From NCBI GenBank assembly GCA_947488275.1, contig CANKZX010000011.1, positions 1 to 37,540 of the forward strand: a stretch of 37,540 bases of DNA, given 5' to 3'. The position numbers were made by a program, and so were the translations under genes. Source of the DNA: Alphaproteobacteria bacterium. GTDB lineage: Bacteria; Pseudomonadota; Alphaproteobacteria; Paracaedibacterales; CAIOTO01. The stretch's first letter is position 1. Each line of letters starts with the position of its first letter. The notes beneath the pieces were generated by a model, which was not told where the DNA came from, did no database searches, and saw only the letters and a list, made by a program, of their open reading frames with translations. Below, one piece after another: positions 24,155 to 33,772 of the stretch.

Positions 24155-24299
24155 TTATTGCCGCATATAATATGATTATAAGTGGCAATAACTCGTGTGT
24201 CTATCTATTTATTGCCGTTTATAGCATGATTATAAGCGGCAATAACTCAATCATCAAAGTACTTATTGCCGCATATAACACAATTATAAGTGACAATAA
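24155..24299. repeat. Array of three 37-bp palindromes at exact 54-bp spacing
   Basis: Units at 24155-24191, 24209-24245 and 24263-24299, separated by 17-base spacers that differ in sequence. Each unit begins TTATTGCC and ends (G)GCAATAA or close to it, with TATA-rich inner arms around a short centre. In the middle unit TTATTGCCG.TTATA pairs with TATAA.CGGCAATAA over 15 positions with one mismatch. On the minus strand all three contain TATAAT at the same place. The array fills the gap between the ATPase start and the end of potI. There are no cas genes, and the spacers are too short for CRISPR. Confidence 0.92.
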
Positions 24300-24327
24300 T
24301 ACGGCTATTCCAACAATAAAACATGAT

Positions 24328-25131
24328 TCACCCACGCTTTTGCGAACGCAATGTGACCACTCCAGCAATCAATACAAAAACACTCACAACAGCAATAATA
24401 AGGGTTGCCAGCGCATTAATTTCAGGCGTTACACCCAAACGAACACTCGAAAAAATTAAGATCGGCAACGTCGTTGCACCTGGTCCTGATAAAAAACTAG
24501 CCAACACAACATCATCCAATGACAAGGCGAATGCCAAAAGCCACCCTGCTAATAAGGCGGGTGCAATCAATGGTAATGTAATGGATACAAAAACAGTAAT
24601 AGGGCGCGCGCCTAAATCCTGCGCGGCTTCCTCGATCGAACGATCAAAATCCATCAAACGCGATCGCACCACAAGATACACATAACTGATGGCAAGCGTC
24701 GTGTGCGCAATTGTAATGGTCATCATCCCACGTTCCGACGGCCATCCAATCAAACGTTCCAACGTCACAAACATCAACAATAACGCAAGCCCTGTAATAA
24801 CCTCTGGCATGACCAAAGGCGCTGATATTAAGCCACTAAACAGCGTTCTACCTTTGAAATTGCCAAAACGCAACATCGCAACGGCAGCAAATGTACCTAA
24901 TATTACAGAAAAAGTTGCTGTCATTGCAGCAATTTCAAAGCTTGTCAAGACAGATCGAACCAATGCATCGTTTTCAAATAAACGGACATACCAACGAAAG
25001 GAAAAACCTGACCACACACCAGGCATACGTGATTCATTAAATGAGAATGTAATCAGAAAAACAATCGGCAAATAAAGAAAGGCATAACCTAAAATAAGGG
25101 CAATCGTTCCAGCTGTCGATGATTTACGCAT
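24328..25131 (-). CDS. potI: Spermidine/putrescine-type ABC transporter permease
   Basis: Inner-membrane permease of the polyamine importer family (PotC/PotI branch). The 267-residue protein has six hydrophobic helices and the permease EAA loop EEAAQDLGARPITVFVSITL, followed by LPLIAPALLAGWLLAFALSLDDVV, which is characteristic of PotC/PotI. It follows nuoM after a 24-base gap on the same strand. The receptor, ATPase and second permease expected beside it are not in the window, so its partners must be encoded elsewhere. PotC and PotI cannot be told apart without them. Confidence 0.9.
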   Translation of the reverse strand: MRKSSTAGTIALILGYAFLYLPIVFLITFSFNESRMPGVWSGFSFRWYVRLFENDALVRSVLTSFEIAAMTATFSVILGTFAAVAMLRFGNFKGRTLFSGLISAPLVMPEVITGLALLLMFVTLERLIGWPSERGMMTITIAHTTLAISYVYLVVRSRLMDFDRSIEEAAQDLGARPITVFVSITLPLIAPALLAGWLLAFALSLDDVVLASFLSGPGATTLPILIFSSVRLGVTPEINALATLIIAVVSVFVLIAGVVTLRSQKRG

Positions 25132-25155
25132 ATCTTTTTTTCTTCATGAAACATT

Positions 25156-26658
25156 TTATTTTTTAAGGATCTTCACGTTCAATATTTTTGCCGCTGCCTG
25201 ATTGATACTTGTCAACACACAAGCTGGGTAAATCCCCAAAAGCAACATACCTGCGATCAAAACAACAAAAACAGATCGTTCAATACCATTTAAATCTGTT
25301 GACAATTTATACGGCAACACAGAAGCCCCTGCAACACTATTTGCAAAGTGTGCAGCTAATTTACCTGTAAAGAGGCGTCGATAAAGCCATAACATATAGA
25401 CAGCCCCCAAAACCATCCCTAAACACGCAACAGCAGCTACACTAATATTTACCCGAAAAGTTGCCATCAGCACAAGAAATTCCCCAATAAAACCACTGGT
25501 TCCTGGCACCCCAATTGCCCCTAACAGCAACACAAAAAATACGGTCGCATAACGGGGCATCAAACTAATCAGCCCCGAATAATGTGCAATTTCCCGTGTG
25601 TGATAACGATCATAAATCACCCCAACACATAAGAAAAGCGCTGCTGAAATAATCCCATGGCTGATCATTTGCATCACAGATCCTGATATACCTTGGGCTG
25701 TAAATGTAAAAATCCCAAGCGTCACAAACCCCATATGAGCAACCGACGAATAAGCAATTAGCTTTTTAATATCAGTTTGCACGAGCGCAACAAATGATGC
25801 ATAAACAATACCCATCACGCTTAAGCCAATCATAATAGGGGCAAAATAATGCGCCGCATCAGGCACAATAGGCAGCACAATACGAAGTAATCCATAGCCA
25901 CCCATTTTAAGCAACACACCCGCCAATAATACCGAACCTGCTGTTGGCGCCTCCACATGCGCATCAGGCAACCATGTATGCACAGGCCACATCGGTATCT
26001 TAACAGCAAATGCAGCAATAAAAGCCCAAAAAAGCCATTTTTGCGTCACAAAAGGAATACTTACCGCCCCCATTTCAATCAAACACGTTGTTCCTGTGTC
26101 ATCAAATAGCTTGATCAAAGCAATCAGCATAAAAACAGAACCCAAGAAGGTATACAAAAAGAATTTAAAGCACGCGTAAATTCGTCTCTCCCCACCCCAG
26201 AGTCCAATAATAAGAAACATAGGAATAAGGACGCCTTCAAAAAACAGATAAAAAAGAATGGAATCAAGGGCGCAAAAAACGCCAATCATGAATGTTTCGA
26301 GTAATAAAAAAGCCATCATATATTCGCGTACACGATGTGTAATTTTATCAAAACTCAAACGAATACAAATAGGGGTTAAAAATGCTGCGAGCGCTACAAA
26401 ATACACCGAAAGTCCATCCACACCTAAATGATAAAAACAACGCATACTTTCAATCCACATGCGTTTTTCAACAAATTGAAAATCAGCATTTGCCGTATCA
26501 AAACGAACCAATAAAACCACGACCAACAAAACATTAAGGCACGAAACCCAAAGTGCCACTGCCTTTGCATTACGCTCAGCTGTTGTTTTTACAAGCATCA
26601 AAAAAAGCACACCCGTAAGCGGCAAAAAAGTGAGCAAACTTAAAAGTGGTACACGCAC
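25156..26658 (-). CDS. nuoM: NADH-quinone oxidoreductase subunit M
   Basis: Antiporter-like proton-pumping subunit of complex I in the inner membrane. The 500-residue protein has about 14 helices. Key residues of the pumping channel are visible in YLFFEGVLIPMFLIIGLWG (Glu of TM5), KIPMWPVHTWLPDAHVEAPTAGSVLLAG and the Lys-containing QTDIKKLIAYSSVAHMGFV. I prefer the GTG at 26658: GGGAG lies about ten bases upstream, and the protein then begins VRVPLLSLLTFLPL as family members do. The longer frame to 26721 would overlap nuoL by 47 bases. potI follows where nuoN would be expected. Confidence 0.96.
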   Translation of the reverse strand: MRVPLLSLLTFLPLTGVLFLMLVKTTAERNAKAVALWVSCLNVLLVVVLLVRFDTANADFQFVEKRMWIESMRCFYHLGVDGLSVYFVALAAFLTPICIRLSFDKITHRVREYMMAFLLLETFMIGVFCALDSILFYLFFEGVLIPMFLIIGLWGGERRIYACFKFFLYTFLGSVFMLIALIKLFDDTGTTCLIEMGAVSIPFVTQKWLFWAFIAAFAVKIPMWPVHTWLPDAHVEAPTAGSVLLAGVLLKMGGYGLLRIVLPIVPDAAHYFAPIMIGLSVMGIVYASFVALVQTDIKKLIAYSSVAHMGFVTLGIFTFTAQGISGSVMQMISHGIISAALFLCVGVIYDRYHTREIAHYSGLISLMPRYATVFFVLLLGAIGVPGTSGFIGEFLVLMATFRVNISVAAVACLGMVLGAVYMLWLYRRLFTGKLAAHFANSVAGASVLPYKLSTDLNGIERSVFVVLIAGMLLLGIYPACVLTSINQAAAKILNVKILKK

Positions 26659-26674
26659 GAAAAAACGACTCCCA

Positions 26675-28579
26675 TTAACGCAAAGAAAGAAATAAAGTAG
26701 CACTAAGGGCAATAACCCCAATCATAATAATCAAGGCATAATGATACACATACCCTGTTTGCAGGTAACGATTGGCCCGTGACATCCCTAAACATAAATA
26801 TGAAACACCATCAGGACCAAATCGGTCAATAAAACGCTGATCAACATGACGCCACAAAAAACGACTAAATGCTAATAATGACTTATTAATAACCGTTACA
26901 TAACACTCATCAATCCACCATTTATGAAGCGAAAGGGTGTAAAAAGGCTGACGCGACAAACGATCAGACCAATGCGGTTTGAGACCATATATATAAATAG
27001 CGGCAGCAATACCAATAATTGCACAAACCAATGGTAAATAATGAATCATAACAGGAAGGTGCTCAGCAAATACATTCGTTGTGACCAATGCATTTTTCCA
27101 TCCAAAACCTAATTGTTCAATAAATAATTTCTGCCCTATAAAACCACTAAATAAAGCGCCTACACCTAATACACCAAGTGGCACGAGCATCACATACGAT
27201 GATTCATGCACATGCGCCATCACATATTCATCAGCACGCGGCTTACCATGGAATGCTAACCACAATAAACGCCATGAATAAAAACTTGTCATCACAACAA
27301 CAGCAATACCAATTATGTAAGCAAATGGATGATGCGTCACGTAAAGTGATGCCAAAATTGCATCTTTTGAATAAAAACCAGCAAAAAATGGAATCCCTGC
27401 AAGCGCCAAACTACCGATCCACATAAACACATAGGTCGCTGGAATAGAACGGGCAATCCCCCCCATTTTCCGCAGATCTTGTTCATCTGACATCGCATGA
27501 ATCACTGATCCTGCCCCTAAAAATAAAAGAGCTTTAAAAAACGCATGTGTTGTTAAATGGAAAATGGCAGCATTATACGCCCCGCATCCACAGGCTGCCA
27601 ACATATACCCCAATTGACTACATGTTGAATAGGCAATAATCCGTTTAATATCTGTTTGTGTAATCGCCACTGTTGCTGCAAAAAATGCCGTCAACATACC
27701 AATCCAAACAAGCGCTTCCTTTGCAATTACTGCCAGTTCAAAAAGAAATGAGAATCGCGCAACAAGAAAAATACCAGCCGTCACCATTGTTGCCGCATGA
27801 ATCAAAGCCGAAACGGGCGTTGGTCCTTCCATGGCATCGGGCAACCATACATGTAATCCAAATTGCGCCGATTTCCCCATAGCCCCTAAAATAAGAAAAA
27901 AACCAATCAAATCATAGGGGTTAATCGCATGATTAAACACAATCAATGATGGCAAAGGAGTGGTTGCAAAAACCTTGGCAATCACATCAAAATCAAGACT
28001 TCCACACAAAACAAAAAGCCCACCCATCGCTAGAATAAGCCCTACATCACCCACACGATTCACCACAAACGCTTTTATTGCCGCAATGCCTGCTTTTGGA
28101 CGTTCAACCCAAAAACCAATAAGCAGGTAAGAAGCCAGACCGACACCTTCCCATCCAAAGAAAAGCTGAACCATATTTGGCGACACGACCAACATCAACA
28201 TCATAAACGTAAAAAAACTAAGATACGCCATAAAACGCGGCAAGCTTAGATCATGCGCCATGTAACTGGTTGAATAGATATGCACCAAAAGGGAAATACA
28301 ATTCACAACACCCAACATCACAAGAACAAGCGAATCAATGCGAATACCCCATGAAAGTGACAACGTATCCACATGAATCCAATGAAATAGCAAAAGGTTC
28401 ATAGACACATCACCTTTTGTTCGTAGAATCAAAAGAAGCGTTGCTATAACAGCAACAACCATACCGAGCATTGAAACCGCCTCGCTAAATTTTTTTAAAT
28501 CCCGCCCAAGAAGCGCAAGAACAAACCCGATAAAGGGAGCAAAAACCGCACATAAAGCCAATCGTTCAAGAAGTGACAT
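26675..28579 (-). CDS. nuoL: NADH-quinone oxidoreductase subunit L
   Basis: Distal antiporter-like proton-pumping subunit of complex I, carrying the long lateral helix. The 634-residue length is normal. Landmarks are [52 protein letters not shown] and [20 protein letters not shown]. The C-terminal part ([20 protein letters not shown] onward) matches the lateral-helix region. The ATG at 28579 has GAGGAGG just upstream and overlaps nuoK by 14 bases; an in-frame extension to 28648 lacks any support. Confidence 0.97.
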   Translation of the reverse strand: MSLLERLALCAVFAPFIGFVLALLGRDLKKFSEAVSMLGMVVAVIATLLLILRTKGDVSMNLLLFHWIHVDTLSLSWGIRIDSLVLVMLGVVNCISLLVHIYSTSYMAHDLSLPRFMAYLSFFTFMMLMLVVSPNMVQLFFGWEGVGLASYLLIGFWVERPKAGIAAIKAFVVNRVGDVGLILAMGGLFVLCGSLDFDVIAKVFATTPLPSLIVFNHAINPYDLIGFFLILGAMGKSAQFGLHVWLPDAMEGPTPVSALIHAATMVTAGIFLVARFSFLFELAVIAKEALVWIGMLTAFFAATVAITQTDIKRIIAYSTCSQLGYMLAACGCGAYNAAIFHLTTHAFFKALLFLGAGSVIHAMSDEQDLRKMGGIARSIPATYVFMWIGSLALAGIPFFAGFYSKDAILASLYVTHHPFAYIIGIAVVVMTSFYSWRLLWLAFHGKPRADEYVMAHVHESSYVMLVPLGVLGVGALFSGFIGQKLFIEQLGFGWKNALVTTNVFAEHLPVMIHYLPLVCAIIGIAAAIYIYGLKPHWSDRLSRQPFYTLSLHKWWIDECYVTVINKSLLAFSRFLWRHVDQRFIDRFGPDGVSYLCLGMSRANRYLQTGYVYHYALIIMIGVIALSATLFLSLR

Positions 28580-28898
28580 GAATGTCCTCCTCATGAATGA
28601 AATGCATATCATCCACATTGATTGTACTACGCTGCCTAAAATAACCAACTAAGATAGCAAGCCCTATCGCAATTTCAGCAGCAGAGACCGTTAAGATAAA
28701 AAGCGAGAAAATCTGCCCTATCATGTCTTTTAAATGAATCGAAAACGTAATAAAATTAAGATTCACGCTTAACAAAATTAATTCAATCGCCATCAGAATT
28801 GATATCAAATTTCGTCGATTAAGAAAAACCCCCATCACCCCAATGACAAACAAAAGGGCCGAGACAACCAAATACGCATGCATGCCAACGAATTTCAT
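28566..28898 (-). CDS. nuoK: NADH-quinone oxidoreductase subunit K
   Basis: Small three-helix membrane subunit of complex I (110 residues, slightly longer than the usual 100). The conserved membrane glutamates are seen in [17 protein letters not shown] (Glu in TM2) and [16 protein letters not shown] (Glu in TM3). Its ATG overlaps the nuoJ stop in an ATGA arrangement, and its 3' end overlaps nuoL by 14 bases, so the three are translationally coupled. The C-terminal tail ([16 protein letters not shown]) is polar, and it accounts for the extra length. Confidence 0.97.
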   Translation of the reverse strand: MKFVGMHAYLVVSALLFVIGVMGVFLNRRNLISILMAIELILLSVNLNFITFSIHLKDMIGQIFSLFILTVSAAEIAIGLAILVGYFRQRSTINVDDMHFIHEEDIHVTS

Positions 28899-29569
28899 AA
28901 CACATCCTCACCCGCATTAGAATGATAAAGGGCAGCACTTGTCTCAAGCGATACACCTTTCCCGATAGGCGGCGACGTTAAAACTAAGGAATTTTCTTTT
29001 GATCGCTTTGTTTGTGCCGATATGTCTTGTTTTTTTAAAAAGAACGTTCGCCGCATATTATCCGTTAAGACAATAGCGCCGATCATCGCAACAAACAAAA
29101 TCAATCCTGCAATTTGAAAAATATAGGCATAGTGCGTGTAGATAACCTGCCCTAGTGCAACGATATTTTCGGTACGACGTGGGCGCGGAAAAGCCAGCAA
29201 ATTTTCAGCATTTGGTGACCCTTGAAAGAAAAATGCCATTAAACCAATCTCAATTGCCAATAACAACGCAACACCGAGTGTAATATAAAGATAGGGACCA
29301 AACGTTATTTTTAAATCTTTTGCCTTAATATTAAGCATCATCACGACAAATAAAAACAAAACGGCAACCGCCCCAACATACACAATCATCACAACAAAAC
29401 TAATGAATTCAGCACCTGAAAGCAGCATCAAAATTGCTGCATTAAAAAACGCAACGATAAGGGCCAACGCACTGTAAACGGTATTCTTTGAAAACACAAC
29501 AACACACGCTGACATGATCAAACACGTCGCAAAAAGGGTAAATAGAAAAGGTATTGCCATCACGTACAT
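28895..29569 (-). CDS. nuoJ: NADH-quinone oxidoreductase subunit J
   Basis: Membrane subunit of complex I with five helices in 224 residues. The family core is visible as [22 protein letters not shown] and [21 protein letters not shown], followed by a C-terminal helix ([20 protein letters not shown]). It is the first gene of a nuoJKLM-potI transcript; nuoA-I are not upstream, where instead the divergent waaA begins. The start may be Met1 (29569) or Met4 (29560). The 158 bases between the two divergent genes must hold both promoters, but I see no convincing consensus boxes there. Confidence 0.95.
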   Translation of the reverse strand: MYVMAIPFLFTLFATCLIMSACVVVFSKNTVYSALALIVAFFNAAILMLLSGAEFISFVVMIVYVGAVAVLFLFVVMMLNIKAKDLKITFGPYLYITLGVALLLAIEIGLMAFFFQGSPNAENLLAFPRPRRTENIVALGQVIYTHYAYIFQIAGLILFVAMIGAIVLTDNMRRTFFLKKQDISAQTKRSKENSLVLTSPPIGKGVSLETSAALYHSNAGEDVL

Positions 29570-29734
29570 GTCAATTTTAAAACATCATTAGAAAAATGAT
29601 AGCATGTGCACTGTCGTTGGACTAGCCATTAATTACCCCATACATACAACCAACACGCTAAAAATAAAAATCCCACTTTATTTGAAGGCAATAAATTGCT
29701 ATACGTAAGCCATGTTTTTGCAACGGGATGATGG

Positions 29735-30994
29735 ATTATTTTTTATTTATACGCAGTTTTTTCAGTTTTATTGTCTCCATTTATACGGCTATACGTCTAT
29801 TACCGCACACAAAAAGGGCTTGAATGTCATGACCGAACGGCTGAACGATATGGCATCGCCTCCATTCTACGACCAACGACAGGACGCGTCATTTGGTTCC
29901 ACAGTGCAAGTGTTGGCGAAACACTATCCCTTCGATCCTTTATCGCCGAATGGCAGCTTTGCTATCCTACCGATAACATTCTTATCACAACAACAACCGT
30001 GACCGCTGCAAAAATTGCACATGATCAATTTCCAAACACGCACCATCAATTTATCCCCTTTGATTCATGGTTTTGGGTTAAGCACTTTTTAAATCACTGG
30101 AAGCCTGATCATGCTTTTTTTGTTGAGTCTGAACTTTGGCCAAATCTTATTACAATTTGCCATCAACAAAAAATTCCAATGGCACTACTCAATGCGCGCT
30201 TATCAGATCGTAGCTTTTGCCGTTGGAAACGTTTTCACCGCGCCGCATCAACGATATTAAATAGGTTTAATGAATGCCTGGCACAAAGCACTGAAACAGC
30301 TGAACGTCTGCGTATATTAGGCGCAAAAAATGTAACCATTATGGCAAATTTAAAATTTGGCGTTAAACCACTCCCTGTTGATTCAACGCTCCTCGCACAG
30401 CTACGCACCTACTTTGTAAATAGACCAACATGGATTGCCGCAAGTACACACAAAGGTGAAGAAACACTTATTATAGATGTCCACAAAAGATTAAAAAAAA
30501 TCTTTCCAACACTTTTGACTATTATCGCACCACGCCATCCTCATCGCGCTGAAGAAATCTACAAAGAAACGCAAAACGAAGGCTTAAGCATGCCATTATT
30601 AAGCGCTTTGAAAAACACGTCATTATCAGATACCCTTGATGGAATTATTATTGATGCGATTGGTCAATTAGGCACATTCTACACAGCGTGTGATATTGTT
30701 TTTATGGGTGGAAGTCTTATTCCACACGGCGGTCAAAATCCCATAGAGCCAGCTTTATTTGGCAAACCCATTTTATACGGTTTGTATATGCATAATTTTC
30801 GCGAGGTTTGCCACATACTGAACCATGTAGGGGCACAAACAGTCAATGATAAAGAAAAATTAGTTACTGCATTGACAGATCTTTTTCAACATCCCGATAA
30901 ACAAGAACAAAAAGGGAATGCATTGTTAACAGCAGTGCTCGCACAAAACAAAACACAACGCGCGCTCATTGAACGCCTTGGCAAAGCTCTATAA
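29735..30994 (+). CDS. waaA: 3-deoxy-D-manno-octulosonic acid (Kdo) transferase
   Basis: Transfers Kdo from CMP-Kdo to lipid A precursor at the inner membrane, the first core step of lipopolysaccharide. The frame shows the GT-B family landmarks: IWFHSASVGE, ITTTTVTAAK, FVESELWPNLI, LLNARLSDRS, LKFGVKPLP, IAASTHKGEE and the C-terminal GGSLIPHGGQNPIEPALFGKPI. The 5' end is unusual. The natural N-terminal membrane helix (FYLYAVFSVLLSPFIRLYVY) is in frame from 29741, but there is no ATG/GTG/TTG before it; a TTG at 29771 would cut it. Either ATT at 29735 starts translation, or an ATG at 29728/29731 is joined by a +1 shift at the T6 run (29739-29744). Given here from the ATT. Confidence 0.9.
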   Translation: MIFYLYAVFSVLLSPFIRLYVYYRTQKGLECHDRTAERYGIASILRPTTGRVIWFHSASVGETLSLRSFIAEWQLCYPTDNILITTTTVTAAKIAHDQFPNTHHQFIPFDSWFWVKHFLNHWKPDHAFFVESELWPNLITICHQQKIPMALLNARLSDRSFCRWKRFHRAASTILNRFNECLAQSTETAERLRILGAKNVTIMANLKFGVKPLPVDSTLLAQLRTYFVNRPTWIAASTHKGEETLIIDVHKRLKKIFPTLLTIIAPRHPHRAEEIYKETQNEGLSMPLLSALKNTSLSDTLDGIIIDAIGQLGTFYTACDIVFMGGSLIPHGGQNPIEPALFGKPILYGLYMHNFREVCHILNHVGAQTVNDKEKLVTALTDLFQHPDKQEQKGNALLTAVLAQNKTQRALIERLGKAL

Positions 30995-31005
30995 CCCAAA
31001 ATAAG

Positions 31006-31093
31006 CGTTGCACTAAAACAAGGTTTCATCATTTTTGTGCAACCAAATCCTCTCAATATCGTTGCACCAAAACATGTTTTTATCATTTTTGTG
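31006..31093. repeat. Two 34-bp direct repeats downstream of waaA
   Basis: Copies at 31006-31039 and 31060-31093 match at all but four or so positions, each beginning CGTTGCAC.AAAACA and ending TCATTTTTGTG, with a 20-base spacer (period 54). They fill part of the 271-base gap between waaA and ftsK. The remainder of that gap is AT-rich and contains the putative ftsK promoter. Confidence 0.8.
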
Positions 31094-31175
31094 AATATAA
31101 ATTATGCGGATATTGTAAAATTTGATCAATTCTTAAAAAAATAACTTAAAAAGGGTTTGATCATAAAACAATATC

Positions 31176-31204
31176 TTTACACTTTTAATCCCCATTATTA
31201 ATAT
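31176..31204 (+). promoter_or_regulatory. Possible ftsK promoter
   Basis: TTTACA (31176-31181), a 17-base spacer and TAATAT (31199-31204) lie 62 bases before the ftsK ATG. The region is very AT-rich, so chance matches are likely. Confidence 0.35.
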
Positions 31205-31265
31205 AAATATGCTATAGGTAAAGAATAGGTAAAAAATCAATAATTTGCTTTACGGTAGACCAACA

Positions 31266-33659
31266 ATGCAACAAACACAGAATCGCTTTATCCCAAATAC
31301 ATTAATTGATTTTTTCAAAGAACGCATCCAAGAAGTCCTTGGTGTAGGCGTTCTTATTGCAACGGCTATACTCTGTGTATCTGTCCTCACGTTTTCGCCA
31401 ATTGACGTCAGTTTAAACACCGCCTCCTTACAAACACCATCAAATTGGCTTGGTATCATAGGTTCTTTTTCGGCCGATATCTTTTTGCAATTTTTTGGTC
31501 TAACAACATTTATGTGTTTATTAATTTTTGCCATTTGGGGGTATAGACTTGTTCGTCAGCAAGCCTTTGCTTTATCACCCATTCGTTGGTTTACAGCATT
31601 TTTATCACTTTTATGTTTTGGCATTATACTCAATGCGCTACCACCTTTGGAGAAAATGTTTAACCTGGCACCTACAACTTTATGTGCAAATATTCCCAAT
31701 CAAGGCGGCGTTTTAAGTTACCTCCTTTATTGGAATATCCAAAAAATTATGATCACGTATCATGTTCTCTTTTTACTAAAACCCTTACTTCTCGTGATGT
31801 TCCTATTGGGCTTTATGTTAACGTGGTATACAACGGGTCTTTCACTGAAACAATTGAAAATCTGTTTACAGGCAATCTATCGCAGCTTTATTTTTATATC
31901 AATCAGCACAGGTCATGTTATTAACGCAATTCTTACTTTTAAGGGAAGCAGAAGTAATCACTCGCTTATTAACACTCCGCATCCCATAAATGAAGAACCT
32001 GTTTTTCACAAAGTACGCTTTGAAACAATTGATGAAATCCCCGAAATTGATTGGCGCCAACCTGAAGATGATCTCGACGAAGATACAACTGAAAACACTG
32101 TCTCCACTAAAAAAACGCTAACCCCTCAACCAAAAAGCAAAAAGAAAGATTTTAAATTACCTGAACACCTTATAAATACAGGTGAATATAATTTGCCGCC
32201 CGTTAATATTTTGGATAAGACAATTCAGAAAATTCAAATGATTAATCCTGATTTATTGCAGGAACAGGCAAAACTACTTGAATCTGTGCTGGCTGAGTTT
32301 GGCATCCGCGGTGAAATCGTTAATATTCGTCCTGGGCCTGTCGTTACCATGTACGAACTTAAGCCTGCTCCTGGCATAAAAACATCCCGCGTGATCGGTC
32401 TTGCTGATGACATCGCCCGTTCAATGAGCGCATTATCGGCACGTATTGCCGTCATTCCAGGTCAAAATGTCATTGGCATTGAATTGCCAAATCGTACACG
32501 ACAAACCGTCTATTTAAAGGAACTCCTCACGGCAGAGGAATATCACCACACAAAAGCAGCCTTACCATTAATTCTAGGACATGACATTGGTGGCATTCCA
32601 ACCATAACCGATTTAACAAAAATGCCGCATTTATTAGTTGCAGGTACAACGGGTTCGGGTAAATCAGTTGCTGTAAACGCAATGATTCTGTCGTTATTAT
32701 TTAAACTACCCCCTGAAAAATGTAAATTCATCATGATTGACCCCAAGATGTTAGAGCTATCTGTTTATGATGATATTCCCCATCTTCTAACCCCTGTTGT
32801 GACAGATCCCAAAAAAGCAGTTATTGCCCTTAAATGGGCCGTCAAAGAAATGGAGAATCGCTACCGTGCGATGTCAAAATTAGGCGTTCGCAACATTGAT
32901 GGGTTTAACACACGCTTGGCGGAGGCAAAACAAACAGGTGAAGTCCTTGTGCGTCGCGTACAAACGGGATTTGATCCTGAAACAGGCAAACCAATCTTTG
33001 AAAACCAAGGATTGGATTATGAGCAACTCCCCTTTATTGTTGTGGTCGTTGATGAAATGGCTGACTTAATGCTTGTTGCAGGTAAAGAGATTGAATCAAC
33101 AATTCAACGACTTGCCCAAATGGCACGTGCGGCGGGTATTCACCTCATCATGGCAACACAACGCCCATCCGTTGACGTTATTACAGGTACAATTAAAGCA
33201 AACTTCCCAACCCGTATCAGTTTCCAAGTAACATCAAAAATTGATAGCCGTACGATCCTTGGTGAACAAGGCGCTGAACAACTCCTCGGTCAGGGTGACA
33301 TGCTCTACATGGCAGGCGGTGGGCGCATCAGCCGCGTACACGGTCCTTATGTAAGAGATGATGAAGTCGAACGTGTTGTCGCCTTTCTCAAAACACAAGG
33401 AGACCCAACCTACATTGACGGCGTTACCGATGACGATGAGGAATTTACTGAGGTTGATACGGAATCAAAAGGGGAAGGCGATCAAACATACAGACAAGCC
33501 GTCGAGGTCATTATGCGTGAAGGCAAAGTATCCACAAGTTTCATCCAACGCCACCTACAAATTGGCTATAACCGTGCGGCACGTATTGTTGAGCAAATGG
33601 AAAAAGAAGGTCTTATTAGCCCTGCAAATCATGCAGGAAAACGTGAGATTTTAAGATAA
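31266..33659 (+). CDS. ftsK: DNA translocase FtsK
   Basis: Septum-anchored hexameric motor that clears chromosome DNA and drives dimer resolution during division. The 797-residue protein has an N-terminal domain with four hydrophobic helices (about 25-190) and a short linker with an acidic stretch (PEDDLDEDTTENT). The alpha/beta motor domains follow, with Walker A AGTTGSGKSVAVN and Walker B FIVVVVDEMADLM. The C-terminal gamma winged helix (about 735-797: YRQAVEVIMREGKVSTSFIQ ... NRAARIVEQMEKEGLI) is intact. ATG at 31266; a TTG at 31245 would add seven residues and neither has a strong ribosome site. The linker is much shorter than in E. coli, as is usual in Alphaproteobacteria. Confidence 0.97.
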   Translation: MQQTQNRFIPNTLIDFFKERIQEVLGVGVLIATAILCVSVLTFSPIDVSLNTASLQTPSNWLGIIGSFSADIFLQFFGLTTFMCLLIFAIWGYRLVRQQAFALSPIRWFTAFLSLLCFGIILNALPPLEKMFNLAPTTLCANIPNQGGVLSYLLYWNIQKIMITYHVLFLLKPLLLVMFLLGFMLTWYTTGLSLKQLKICLQAIYRSFIFISISTGHVINAILTFKGSRSNHSLINTPHPINEEPVFHKVRFETIDEIPEIDWRQPEDDLDEDTTENTVSTKKTLTPQPKSKKKDFKLPEHLINTGEYNLPPVNILDKTIQKIQMINPDLLQEQAKLLESVLAEFGIRGEIVNIRPGPVVTMYELKPAPGIKTSRVIGLADDIARSMSALSARIAVIPGQNVIGIELPNRTRQTVYLKELLTAEEYHHTKAALPLILGHDIGGIPTITDLTKMPHLLVAGTTGSGKSVAVNAMILSLLFKLPPEKCKFIMIDPKMLELSVYDDIPHLLTPVVTDPKKAVIALKWAVKEMENRYRAMSKLGVRNIDGFNTRLAEAKQTGEVLVRRVQTGFDPETGKPIFENQGLDYEQLPFIVVVVDEMADLMLVAGKEIESTIQRLAQMARAAGIHLIMATQRPSVDVITGTIKANFPTRISFQVTSKIDSRTILGEQGAEQLLGQGDMLYMAGGGRISRVHGPYVRDDEVERVVAFLKTQGDPTYIDGVTDDDEEFTEVDTESKGEGDQTYRQAVEVIMREGKVSTSFIQRHLQIGYNRAARIVEQMEKEGLISPANHAGKREILR

Positions 33660-33772
33660 AACCTGCTTTATAAGGATAATTCCCTCAAATTGTACAACTA
33701 CTCTTTCCATCCTCCCTCTTTTTCGTGTTAGAATAACGCGAAATTAAAAAAATGTTATGAAGGAATTGTTAA

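Noticed and set aside
24155-24299. CRISPR array
   Set aside because: Spacers are only 17 bases, repeats are imperfect, there are three units and no cas genes.
24142-24459. Plus-strand reading frame with 18-residue repeats (IIAAYN-like, ISGNN) across the palindrome array
   Set aside because: The repeats follow from the 54-bp DNA period being divisible by three. The frame runs on antisense into potI and has no ribosome site.
29712-30002. Plus-strand 96-residue frame starting with ATG at 29712
   Set aside because: It overlaps waaA in another frame and shows no family pattern, while the waaA frame matches Kdo transferases throughout.
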